From assembly GCF_014698755.1 (NCBI RefSeq), contig NZ_JACJTO010000006.1, positions 91,781 to 155,780 of the forward strand: 64,000 bases of DNA, given 5' to 3'. Position numbers and translations under genes: made by a program. Shown here in pieces: positions 9,827 through 16,705 of this stretch; the first letter of the stretch is position 1; each line of letters begins with the position of its first letter. The notes beneath the pieces were generated by a model that was given only the letters and a program-made list of their open reading frames with translations, made no database searches and was not told the DNA's origin. This stretch comes from Aphanizomenon flos-aquae FACHB-1287 (GTDB lineage: Bacteria; Cyanobacteriota; Cyanobacteriia; Cyanobacteriales; Nostocaceae).

Positions 9827-10147
9827 TTAAGCCACCGCAAACTCTGTAAACTTCCGAGTTTCTGGATCATGAAAAGCTGAAACAATATCCTCTTTCGGTA
9901 CACCTTCCCTCAATAATTCCGTTGTAATACCTTCCTGGGTCCAATCTTCCTCAATGTAAATTTTATTGTTTTTAATTCTTACGTGAATATGAGTGGATTT
10001 GAGTCGTTTATCTTCTTGCCAATCAACTGTTAACCAAAGATAATGATCATGGGTTTCAGAATCATAATCAGGTGATTGATGAACTAATTGATCATATTCT
10101 GTGAGAATTTTCTTGATCAATTCTCGGTATTTTATGATTTTATCCAT
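9827..10147 (-). CDS. XisI family protein, copy 1 (orphan)
   Basis: 106 residues. It matches the XisI family (fdxN-element excision controlling factor) over its whole length; the C-terminal block [12 protein letters not shown]...[12 protein letters not shown] and FHDPETRK is nearly identical in all three copies in this window. No complete xisH is next to it. Just upstream, the last ~15 codons of an xisH survive in frame, overlapping the xisI start as in the intact pair and supplying a strong AAGGAGG ribosome site. XisH/XisI were described as needed for fdxN-element excision in Anabaena PCC 7120; no fdxN element or xisF is visible here, so the role is open. Confidence 0.9.
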   Translation of the reverse strand: MDKIIKYRELIKKILTEYDQLVHQSPDYDSETHDHYLWLTVDWQEDKRLKSTHIHVRIKNNKIYIEEDWTQEGITTELLREGVPKEDIVSAFHDPETRKFTEFAVA

Positions 10148-10187
10148 GATACAATTTCCTCCTTTTTATTATTAAAAACAATCAAAT
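10141..10187 (-). pseudogene. Residual 3' tail of xisH before xisI copy 1
   Basis: The minus strand encodes [14 protein letters not shown] in frame, running into the XisI start with the ATGG overlap seen in the intact xisH-xisI pair at 16.2 kb (which ends ...GEIVQWIN). The rest of xisH is missing and is replaced by a decayed PIN toxin gene. Confidence 0.6.
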
Positions 10188-10421
10188 TAATTTGACTGTT
10201 CTTTTTAACCCATTGGTTTTGTTGGCTCTAATTAATTCTCTTCTTACTTCATAGTTAGCTATTTCAGGTAAAGCAATATTTTCACCTTTTTCTAAAAAGT
10301 TAGCATACCATAGGTTACATTTTTGAGCTTCTATAGATGTTGATTTAGGGTTGGTAATATTCCTAAAACTCCTGAATCAAGGATAATTAATTTTTGAATC
10401 AAGGATAATTAATTTTGGCAT
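10182..10421 (-). pseudogene. Decayed PIN-domain toxin (VapC type)
   Basis: The minus strand starts ATG with MPKLIILDS, the usual PIN N terminus with its first Asp. A perfect 22-bp tandem duplication (10373-10394 and 10395-10416) then shifts the frame. After it, (L)IILDSGVLGIL resumes, a second 1-bp frameshift follows near 10353, and then PIN sequence continues (NPKSTSIEAQ, LPEIANYEVRREL with the conserved Glu), ending after about 75 residues at KRTVKLI. The second half of the domain with the last acidic residues is lost. It follows a Phd/YefM antitoxin gene, so it was the toxin of that pair. Confidence 0.75.
10373..10416. repeat. Perfect 22-bp tandem duplication
   Basis: Two adjacent identical 22-bp units beginning TGAATCAAGGATAATTAA. 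Because 22 is not a multiple of three, it breaks the reading frame of the PIN toxin at codon 10. The paralogous locus at 14.5 kb has one unit's start and then diverges. Confidence 0.95.
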
Positions 10422-10847
10422 TCTGGCAATGGTGAAAATAGGGAACGATTAGAAAAATGATCTTGTTCTAAAGATTGACTCTAAAGTTTCTGTTTGTTCT
10501 TGTTCATCTCCTTCTTCTTCTCACATTTTTAATAATTCAAGTGCTTTTTTGTTGTTGCTTTTTGTCGGTTCTAATTCTTTTTTATTCTCAATTATTGTTT
10601 CTAATTGTTTGATATGATCGAGGATTTTTTGATAAGATACGGCATCTTTTACTACTAATTCAGCTTTACCGTTAACTGTTAAAATCAGAGGATTTCCGGT
10701 TTCTTTCATCTGGTTAATGAGTTCGTTGGTGTTGCGTTTGAAGGTTGAGAGTGATTGAATATCTTGACTGAGATTAATCATGGTTGGTGATTCTGCACTA
10801 AATTTAGATTTAATTTAATGTTAGCATAAAATTAAAAAAGCGATCGC
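10398..10847. repeat. Segmental duplication, copy A (antitoxin/toxin-start unit)
   Basis: About 450 bp closely matching 14485-14941 in the same orientation: from AAGGATAATTAATTTTGGCA, through the antitoxin gene, to the AAAAAAGCGATCGC motif upstream of it. Differences include single substitutions, the premature stop and an 8-bp deletion in copy A. Confidence 0.9.
10521..10781 (-). CDS. Phd/YefM-type antitoxin, copy 1 (truncated)
   Basis: 86 residues. The Phd/YefM antitoxin fold is recognisable from MINLSQDIQSLSTFKRNTNE and LTVNGKAELVVKD. Over the first 85 codons it is nearly identical to copy 2 at 14.5 kb. Copy 2 continues for 37 more residues; here a TGG Trp codon has become TGA right after KM, and an 8-bp deletion lies further downstream. 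The DNA-binding N domain is complete, while the toxin-neutralising tail is shortened. Its cognate PIN toxin downstream is a pseudogene. Confidence 0.88.
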   Translation of the reverse strand: MINLSQDIQSLSTFKRNTNELINQMKETGNPLILTVNGKAELVVKDAVSYQKILDHIKQLETIIENKKELEPTKSNNKKALELLKM

Positions 10848-11135
10848 ACTTCATTCTACCTACATCAAACAGCGTTAACCTCTCCCTCAATCCCTCTCCT
10901 GTAAGGAGATTTGGGATGTTAGATGAATGTGATCACATTTAACAAACCTATACCCAAAAAGTGATCACTGTCCCAACTGATGACTAAACAGTAATACCTG
11001 CTGTAATTTGTACTAAAACACTTTGATATAATTCGATCATACTTCTTTACATAAATTTTATTATTTTATATATCTACAGTGGTATCATAGTATAGATTCT
11101 CTGGAAGAGATAAAGGTTCAGAGTAAATAAAAAAT
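10848..11135. promoter_or_regulatory. Upstream region of the ATPase/TOPRIM pair with GTGATCAC palindromes
   Basis: AT-rich spacer. A perfect 14-bp palindrome AATGTGATCACATT lies at 10926-10939, and its GTGATCAC core recurs at 10961-10968. Two identical palindromic cores about 31 bp apart, some 170-210 bp upstream of the ATPase gene, could be an operator pair; this is inference. I see no clear sigma-70 promoter. Confidence 0.35.
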
Positions 11136-12302
11136 ATGAAAATTCATCAATTTGAGTATCAAGATCACGAATATCAATGGAAACTTGAGCCAGTTAAATT
11201 TTTACCCCATATTAACCTTTTAGTTGGGATATCTGGTGTAGGTAAAACTGAAATACTTAAAGCTATTCGCCGTTTAAATAAAATAGCAAATGGCGCATCT
11301 TTAAATGGAGTAGAATGGAATATAGAATTTTCTACCAGCGATAATGTTAACTATCATTGGCAAGGTAGATTTGAAGGACATCAAATAACTCAAATTATTG
11401 AACAAGAATTAGACGAAGGCGAAATTACTGATTCTAAAAATGAAGGATTTAGAATTTTATCAGAACGACTATATCGAAATGATATCATAATTGTTGAGCG
11501 TGATGAGGAAAAAATAATCTTAAACGGTAAACAAACACCTAAGTTATCTCTCTTTCAAAGTGTTGTTTATATTCTTAACCGAGAAGATGATATTATTCCA
11601 GTTAAGACAGAATTAGAAAAAATCATTTTTGTTGATTATGAAAAAATAGATAAAACTTGGAAAATTCCTATATCTGTTATAAAACAATATGAAAATTCTT
11701 CTTTAAAAAAACTCAAAGAAAGTGATTTACCTACACCAGTAAAATTATCCATTCTCTATAGATATTTTCGTCAAGAATTTAACAAAATTCAGAAATTATT
11801 TCAAACTATATTTCCCAAAGTGATAGATATTAAGATAGAGCCATTCAAAAAAGATAAATTGGAGCAATTACCAGCGGCTTTATCAGATATACTGAGAGAT
11901 GCAGTTACCATAAACATTAAAGAAAAAAGAGTAAATGATTGGATAGAAAACATTTCATCAGGAATGTTAAAAACCTTTATGTACATCAGTGAGCTAAGTT
12001 TATCGCCAGAAGGTGCAGTGATTTTAATTGATGAATTTGAAAATAGTTTGGGTGTAAATTGTATTGATAGTGTTACTGATTTAATTTTAGAAAACCGTGA
12101 TTTACAATTTTTTATTACTAGTCATCATCCTTACATAATTAATAATATTAGTCCAGCATATTGGAAAATAGTTACTCGTACAGGTGGGTTAGTAAGTGTA
12201 AAAAATTCCGAGTATTTTCACATATCAAATTCTAGACAGAAGGCTTTTATTGATTTAATTAATATTTTGGAAGATGATAATGAAGAGGTGGAGGAAGAAT
12301 GA
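11136..12302 (+). CDS. AAA/ABC-type ATPase (OLD/AAA_15-like), first gene of a two-gene module
   Basis: 388 residues. Walker A GISGVGKT at 31-38, ABC-signature-like ISSGMLKT at 273-280, Walker B AVILIDEFE at 293-301 with catalytic Glu, and an H-loop ITSHHPY at 327-333. This is the SMC/ABC-like ATPase layout found in OLD, AbiEii/PARIS and retron-associated ATPases. The middle region is unrecognised. The gene overlaps the next one by 4 nt (ATGA), a strong sign of translational coupling. Codon use is very AT-rich, like the surrounding island. The pairing with a TOPRIM protein suggests a defence role: the ATPase as sensor, the partner as effector nuclease. That is inference from architecture. Confidence 0.8.
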   Translation: MKIHQFEYQDHEYQWKLEPVKFLPHINLLVGISGVGKTEILKAIRRLNKIANGASLNGVEWNIEFSTSDNVNYHWQGRFEGHQITQIIEQELDEGEITDSKNEGFRILSERLYRNDIIIVERDEEKIILNGKQTPKLSLFQSVVYILNREDDIIPVKTELEKIIFVDYEKIDKTWKIPISVIKQYENSSLKKLKESDLPTPVKLSILYRYFRQEFNKIQKLFQTIFPKVIDIKIEPFKKDKLEQLPAALSDILRDAVTINIKEKRVNDWIENISSGMLKTFMYISELSLSPEGAVILIDEFENSLGVNCIDSVTDLILENRDLQFFITSHHPYIINNISPAYWKIVTRTGGLVSVKNSEYFHISNSRQKAFIDLINILEDDNEEVEEE

Positions 12303-12985
12303 ATATTTATTTTTTAGTAGAAGGAAGACGTGCAGAGAAAAAAATTTATCCTGCATGGCTTCAATATTTAATTCCCCAATTACAAAAAGTTGAATATTAT
12401 GATCAAGTCCAAGAAAACAACTATTATCTAATTAGTGGTAAAGGTTATCCTTCAATTCTCGGTGATCATCTGGAAAATGCACTTGAGAAAATTCAAGAAA
12501 AAAATAACTATGATTATTTAGTCCTTTGTGTTGATGCTGACGAAGAACTGGTTGAAGATAGAATAGATTATATCTATCAATATATAGCGGATAAAAAATT
12601 TAATTTAGGAAAAACTGAATTAGTTATAGTTGTACAAAATCGTTGTATAGAAACTTGGTTATTAGGAAATAATAAACTCTTTGATTCTAGACAACCACAG
12701 GAACTTCCTTTATCAGCTTATGTGAAATATTATGATGTTTCTCAAAATGATCCAGAACTAATGGGAAAATATGATCAGAATAACTATGGTGATTTTCATG
12801 AACAATATTTGAAAGAGATTTTTAATGCTAAGAATCTAACATATACAAAAAATAATCCTGGTGTAGCGAAACAACAATATTATTTAGAACAACTAATTAA
12901 AAGAGTAGAAAATAATAATGGGCATCTAAAAACCTTTAAAGCATTTATAGAATTTTGTGAAAAAATTAGGGAAGAAATGTCCTAA
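12299..12985 (+). CDS. TOPRIM-fold (DUF4276-like) protein, partner of the ATPase
   Basis: 228 residues. TOPRIM features are visible: Glu8 in the first strand (YFLVEG, residues 4-9) and a DxD pair at 79-81 (LCVDADEE). The IETWLLG motif at 118-124 resembles the (E)xWLLA motif of DUF4276/RloB-type proteins. The C-terminal ~100 residues are unrecognised, with many Asn/Tyr/Lys. TOPRIM domains are Mg-dependent phosphotransfer folds used by OLD-family nucleases. Start and stop overlap with the ATPase gene fixes the ATG. Fold assignment is by motif only; I cannot give a named family. Confidence 0.65.
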   Translation: MNIYFLVEGRRAEKKIYPAWLQYLIPQLQKVEYYDQVQENNYYLISGKGYPSILGDHLENALEKIQEKNNYDYLVLCVDADEELVEDRIDYIYQYIADKKFNLGKTELVIVVQNRCIETWLLGNNKLFDSRQPQELPLSAYVKYYDVSQNDPELMGKYDQNNYGDFHEQYLKEIFNAKNLTYTKNNPGVAKQQYYLEQLIKRVENNNGHLKTFKAFIEFCEKIREEMS

Positions 12986-13025
12986 AATCAATTAGGTGAG
13001 TCTATCCAGACCCACCCTAACCTAA

Positions 13026-13140
13026 ATTATACCAAAGCCGCCTGTTCCTCCTTACTAATCACCCTCCCCTCGTCCTCAAAACCAACAATTTGATCAAAAT
13101 TCAAATAACAATACAAATTATCCGCAAAAGGATTAATTTT
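13026..13140 (-). pseudogene. Decayed copy of the 3' end of acnB
   Basis: About 115 bp match 16705-16820, the last ~37 codons and stop of acnB, with only about two mismatches. The match ends abruptly in front of the xisI copy 2 gene. It cannot encode aconitase; it records a past duplication or recombination with the acnB end at 16.7 kb. Confidence 0.9.
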
Positions 13141-13158
13141 ATCCTGTTTATAAATTAC

Positions 13159-13500
13159 TCAAGCCACAGCAAACTCCGTTAATTTCCGACTTTCAGGATC
13201 ATGAAAAGCTAAAACAATATCCTCTTTCGGTACACCTTCTATTAATAACTCCGTTGCAATACCTTCCTGGGTCCAATCTTCCTCAATGTAAATTTTCTGA
13301 TTTTTAATACGAACGTAAATATGAGTATTATTAACTCTTTTTTTGTTAGCCCAATCAATACTACGCCAAAAACAATGATGATTATTGTCATCAAAAATTA
13401 AACAATTTTCCGGGTGAAAATCAGGAGCTTTTTCAACAATTTGATAATATTCTGTTAAGATTTTTTTGATTATTTCTCCATATCTTGTGAGCTTATCCAT
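13159..13500 (-). CDS. XisI family protein, copy 2 (orphan)
   Basis: 113 residues, XisI family over the full length, with the shared C-terminal block [12 protein letters not shown] and FHDPESRK. As in copy 1, the complete xisH is missing. An in-frame residual xisH tail (FIVFNNKQEEIVSWI) overlaps the start and holds an AGGAGG ribosome site. Acidic residues dominate the first half. It lies between two acnB fragments, downstream of a VapBC-like pair. Role unknown; possibly an orphan antitoxin-like partner. Confidence 0.9.
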   Translation of the reverse strand: MDKLTRYGEIIKKILTEYYQIVEKAPDFHPENCLIFDDNNHHCFWRSIDWANKKRVNNTHIYVRIKNQKIYIEEDWTQEGIATELLIEGVPKEDIVLAFHDPESRKLTEFAVA

Positions 13501-13569
13501 GATACAATTTCCTCCTGTTTGTTATTAAAAACAATAAACTCTACCTGATGACGTTTAACAATAGCTTTT
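13494..13569 (-). pseudogene. Residual 3' tail of xisH before xisI copy 2
   Basis: The minus strand encodes FIVFNNKQEEIVSWIS in frame into the xisI start, parallel to copy 1. Upstream of this tail the sequence switches to a fragment of acnB. Confidence 0.55.
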
Positions 13570-13614
13570 GCATATTCCGCATCTGCATCTGCTGATAATA
13601 ATACAGGATTGGCT
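13570..13614 (-). pseudogene. Internal acnB fragment
   Basis: 45 bp match acnB at 17313-17357 with one mismatch (codons for [15 protein letters not shown]). It is too short to function and is joined directly to the xisH tail of copy 2. Confidence 0.8.
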
Positions 13615-13683
13615 TTGATCTAAAAGATAGTTTTTATTGATCTCTAACATTTTAGTAACACTCCGATAAAGATTTTATGAATG

Positions 13684-14064
13684 TTAAATATTCTGATTTT
13701 TTTCAAAAGGATTGAGTAATTTTAAATTAGTAATCCAACGAAAATCATCAATGTTTCTAGTGATAACAGTTAAATCATAAACTAATCCTGTAGCCGCAAT
13801 AATAGTATCTCCTAAAGACATTTTTTTAATCTGTTTTAGTTTTACTCCTTGCTCAATTACAGCTTGAGAAACTGGTAATATTTGAGAAGCATTGAAAAAC
13901 TCCTCAAAAGAGGTTTTATCTTCATCATTTATCTGATGATAACCCAATACTTCGAGATAAGAAAGAGCAGATACAAAAGGAGAATTTTCAGCGATAAACT
14001 CCCTTAAAAATTCATTTTCTGCTTGTGCTGCATAAATAATAATATTGCTATCAAGTAACATCAT
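13684..14064 (-). CDS. PIN-domain ribonuclease toxin (VapC type)
   Basis: 126 residues with a full set of PIN acidic residues: D5 (MLLDSNIIIY), E38 (SYLEVLGY), D86 (LGDTIIAAT) and D106-D107 (TRNIDDF). VapC-type toxins cleave RNA, typically tRNA or rRNA. The start ATG directly follows the stop of the upstream antitoxin-like gene with no spacer, so the pair is translated together. All motifs are intact, so the toxin should be functional. The first of two adjacent ATGs was taken. Confidence 0.88.
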   Translation of the reverse strand: MMLLDSNIIIYAAQAENEFLREFIAENSPFVSALSYLEVLGYHQINDEDKTSFEEFFNASQILPVSQAVIEQGVKLKQIKKMSLGDTIIAATGLVYDLTVITRNIDDFRWITNLKLLNPFEKNQNI

Positions 14065-14400
14065 TTAATCACGATTAGGAAGAGAGCGATCTTGACGAAT
14101 TTCTTGTTGCCATTTCTGCGGATCAATTTCAACAAAAATATTCTTTTTTGATATTTTTCTTAATGCTTCTGCCATTTTTTGTCCATTAGATATGGTAAGA
14201 TATGAAAAATCTATTCCCATTAATTCTAAAATTTTCAAAAATATGTCTGTATCCATTTCCATGATTTCGGCTGCTTTATGTAAACTAATTAACCGAGATG
14301 TTAAAGCACCAAGTACAAATATAAAGGTTTCTTTTTGTTCTATACTCTGGAATAATTGCACTTGAGAGGCAATTTCTTTAAAGGTAGTTTGGTGATTCAT
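14065..14400 (-). CDS. Probable antitoxin of the VapBC-like pair
   Basis: 111 residues, small and all-helical in look. A central segment (LISLHKAAEIMEMDTDIFLKILELMGIDF, about 36-64) resembles the helix-turn-helix of UPF0175-like or related antitoxins that recognise their own promoter. It ends directly at the start of the PIN toxin gene. Its order (antitoxin first, toxin second) and direct abutment support the role; the exact antitoxin family is uncertain. Confidence 0.65.
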   Translation of the reverse strand: MNHQTTFKEIASQVQLFQSIEQKETFIFVLGALTSRLISLHKAAEIMEMDTDIFLKILELMGIDFSYLTISNGQKMAEALRKISKKNIFVEIDPQKWQQEIRQDRSLPNRD

Positions 14401-14484
14401 TTATTTGATACTGGTTAATGGATTAAGTCTATTTTTATAATTATATCAACTTTGCTCTACCAAAACCATAAAACAAAACGAGAA

Positions 14485-14941
14485 GAAGGATAATTAATTT
14501 TGGCATTATGGCAATGGTGAAAATAGGGAACGATTAGAAAAATGATCTTGTTCTAAAGATTGAGATAAATACTCTAAAGTTTCTGTTTGTTCTTGTTCAT
14601 CTCCTTCTTCTTCCCACGTTTTTAATAATTCAAGTGCTTTTTTGTTGTTGCTTTTTGTCGGTTCTAATTCTTTTTTCCTCTCAATTATTGTTTCTAATTG
14701 TTTGATATAAGCAAGGATTTTTTGATAAGATGCGGCATCTTGTACTACTAATTCTGCTTTACCATTAACTGTTAAAATCAGAGGATTTCCGGTTTCTTTC
14801 ATCTGATTAATGAGTTCGTTGGTGTTGCGTTTGAAGGTTGAGAGTGATTGAATATCTTGACTGAGATTAATCATGGTTGGTGACTCTGCACTAAATTTAT
14901 ATTTAATTTAATGTTAGCATAAAATTAAAAAAGCGATCGCT
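14485..14941. repeat. Segmental duplication, copy B
   Basis: Paralogous to 10398-10847 in the same orientation, covering the antitoxin gene, the first codons of the toxin and the AT-rich upstream region ending at GCGATCGC. Homology on the toxin side stops after about eight codons of the PIN gene. Confidence 0.9.
14506..14874 (-). CDS. Phd/YefM-type antitoxin, copy 2 (full length)
   Basis: 122 residues. Phd/YefM N-terminal domain at about 1-60, then a charged C-terminal tail (ETLEYLSQSLEQDHF) that would wrap a toxin. It is nearly identical to copy 1 at 10.5 kb, except for the extra 37 residues. The stop codon overlaps the ATG of a PIN toxin reading frame (TAATG), but only about eight toxin codons (MPKLIIL) remain before unrelated sequence, so the antitoxin is now an orphan. 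Confidence 0.9.
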   Translation of the reverse strand: MINLSQDIQSLSTFKRNTNELINQMKETGNPLILTVNGKAELVVQDAASYQKILAYIKQLETIIERKKELEPTKSNNKKALELLKTWEEEGDEQEQTETLEYLSQSLEQDHFSNRSLFSPLP

Positions 14942-15058
14942 CCTCTTTCTCCCCAAAACAAGCGATCGCACCACTAACTCACCATGAAAAAGTGCTTGGA
15001 CATCCAACTCCCCTACATCCCAAAGGGAGATTGTCTTCCCTAGCAAAAGGCAATCAGA

Positions 15059-15832
15059 TTATCTAAGGTTTAAGAATTGCTTTAAGTCAGAAACTAATTT
15101 TTGATTATTGTAATCATTGTAAGGCAATATAATCTTTTGATCGGATTTCAGTTTAATAATGATTTGCTCCTCTATTGACATACCATTATCATGTGTTTCC
15201 AGATTGACGGCTGCAATTATATTAAGCTCATACTCTTCCACGTCAGTGGTGCGAAACCACTTCTTGCGAATGATCGTAAAACATTTGTGGTCAAGATCAA
15301 AAACACAGGTTGATAGACTATTTCTTATTATTAAGGCTGCCAATAGTAAACCACATAAAATGAATGGGCTTCCCGCTAACAGTATGTGCCTCCAGTCCAG
15401 TGGGTGCAAATCTAACTTCTCTTCTGTAGATGTTGAAATGAATTGATTAATTTCAGACACAAACCAATTAGCATCTGTTTCTAAACAACTTGTTAAGATT
15501 CGAGTGGAAAAAGTTTTTTCCACCACTATAGTAGGAAAGTAGCAGTATTTTCCTTCATCATCGGGTTCGACTGATCTTGTTACCTTAGCCGTCAGTGCAG
15601 ATAATGGAAATGCTACTCTTGTATGATCTAGAAATCTTTCTCGAATAAATTCGCACTTTGCTTCAAAATATTTTTCTCTTTGGCATATTAATCTATCACC
15701 GTTTCCTACCCAAAAAGCCGCTATCAATGGAATAGATGATGCCATTCCCAGACCTAAAAAACCCCCTATTAGAGAGCGAGTAAAAGATTGCCTAATGGTG
15801 AATTGCCGTAAATGAGGTTTGTGAATATTCAT
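15059..15832 (-). CDS. Hypothetical membrane protein
   Basis: 257 residues, not recognised. One hydrophobic segment at about 21-42 and another at about 150-167 flank a soluble, probably extracytoplasmic, domain with four cysteines. The C-terminal ~85 residues look like a small beta-rich domain (CVFDLDHKCFTI, then IIIKLKSDQKIILP) reminiscent of bacterial PH-like domains in DUF membrane proteins, but this is weak. It is isolated within the accessory island between the duplicated antitoxin gene and the xisH-xisI pair. Confidence 0.6.
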   Translation of the reverse strand: MNIHKPHLRQFTIRQSFTRSLIGGFLGLGMASSIPLIAAFWVGNGDRLICQREKYFEAKCEFIRERFLDHTRVAFPLSALTAKVTRSVEPDDEGKYCYFPTIVVEKTFSTRILTSCLETDANWFVSEINQFISTSTEEKLDLHPLDWRHILLAGSPFILCGLLLAALIIRNSLSTCVFDLDHKCFTIIRKKWFRTTDVEEYELNIIAAVNLETHDNGMSIEEQIIIKLKSDQKIILPYNDYNNQKLVSDLKQFLNLR

Positions 15833-15891
15833 AGTTTAATCTCAAAATTTAGTGATTTCTATATTGTGACTAAAATCCGAATTTATGCTAA

Positions 15892-16236
15892 TTAAGCAAT
15901 AGCAAACTCTGTAAACTTCCGAGTTTCTGGATCATGAAAAGCTAAAACAATATCCTCTTTTGGTACACCTTCCCTTAATAACTCCGTTGCTATTCCCTCC
16001 TGGGTCCAATCTTCCTCAATGTAAATCTTTTCATTTTTAATTCTCACATAAACAGAAATTGCTCTCACTCGTTTTCTTTCATTCCAACCTACATCGAACC
16101 ATAAATACTGATCTCTTTCATCATCAAAAGATAAGACTGTATCAACTCCAGAAATATTAGGAGTTTGACTAGCTATTTGATCATATTCTGTTAATATTTT
16201 TTTGACAATTGCACGATAATTATTTAATTTATCCAT
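15892..16236 (-). CDS. xisI: XisI family protein, copy 3 (paired with XisH)
   Basis: 114 residues, XisI family, with the shared block [21 protein letters not shown] near the C terminus. The start codon lies within the end of xisH (13-nt overlap), so the two are translationally coupled. XisI is known genetically as a controlling factor for excision of the fdxN element in Anabaena PCC 7120. Many cyanobacteria carry several xisHI pairs without that element, and here neither xisF nor nif genes are nearby, so it may serve a different purpose. Confidence 0.92.
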   Translation of the reverse strand: MDKLNNYRAIVKKILTEYDQIASQTPNISGVDTVLSFDDERDQYLWFDVGWNERKRVRAISVYVRIKNEKIYIEEDWTQEGIATELLREGVPKEDIVLAFHDPETRKFTEFAIA

Positions 16237-16640
16237 TGGACAATTTCCCCCTGAACAATATTAATTACAATCAGTAAAATTTTATATTCTTCTATGACAA
16301 GTTGAATCCCTTTTGTTTGAAAAAAAGTTTCATAAGCCTCTTGCTCAATTGCTAAGTAAAGACGATAATCAGGATGTAATTGTCTTAGCAATGTACGGTA
16401 TAAAATATATTGTCCTAAAGCACATTGAAATTCATGAATTAGAGACAAACTCAAGAAACTTTTAATTTCCACTACAATATTAGTATCTTCTTTTTGTGCA
16501 GAAAACAACTTTTTTCCGGCAAGATCAGCAAATAGTTTTAGTCCTTCATATCTAATGGTATAAGGATCACGAATAATCTGCCAACCATCCTTGAGTAAAG
16601 CATTTTTCACCACATCATGGTAGATATCTTTTGCTGGCAT
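16224..16640 (-). CDS. xisH: XisH family protein (PD-(D/E)XK-like fold)
   Basis: 138 residues, the usual XisH length. Visible hallmarks: AKDIYHDVVKNALLKDGWQI at the N terminus and NIVVEIKSFL at about 51-60, whose E-I-K matches the (D/E)xK of restriction-nuclease-like folds; a DLAGKK Asp at about 38 could be the other acidic residue. The fold assignment follows known XisH structures. Paired with xisI copy 3 with a 13-nt overlap. It is the only intact xisH in the window; two other xisI genes keep only its last codons. Confidence 0.92.
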   Translation of the reverse strand: MPAKDIYHDVVKNALLKDGWQIIRDPYTIRYEGLKLFADLAGKKLFSAQKEDTNIVVEIKSFLSLSLIHEFQCALGQYILYRTLLRQLHPDYRLYLAIEQEAYETFFQTKGIQLVIEEYKILLIVINIVQGEIVQWIN

Positions 16641-16705
16641 TTTTACCCCGATAATAATCCATTATAACATTCAGGTGAGTCCACAAAGAACTCACCTCAA
16701 TTACA

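Noticed and set aside
10926..10968. NtcA or CRP binding site
   Set aside because: NtcA needs GTA-N8-TAC and CRP TGTGA-N6-TCACA; the GTGATCAC palindromes here fit neither.
9827..16640. An fdxN-type excision element
   Set aside because: xisH and xisI homologues are present, but no xisF recombinase, no fdxN or nif genes and no element borders are visible.
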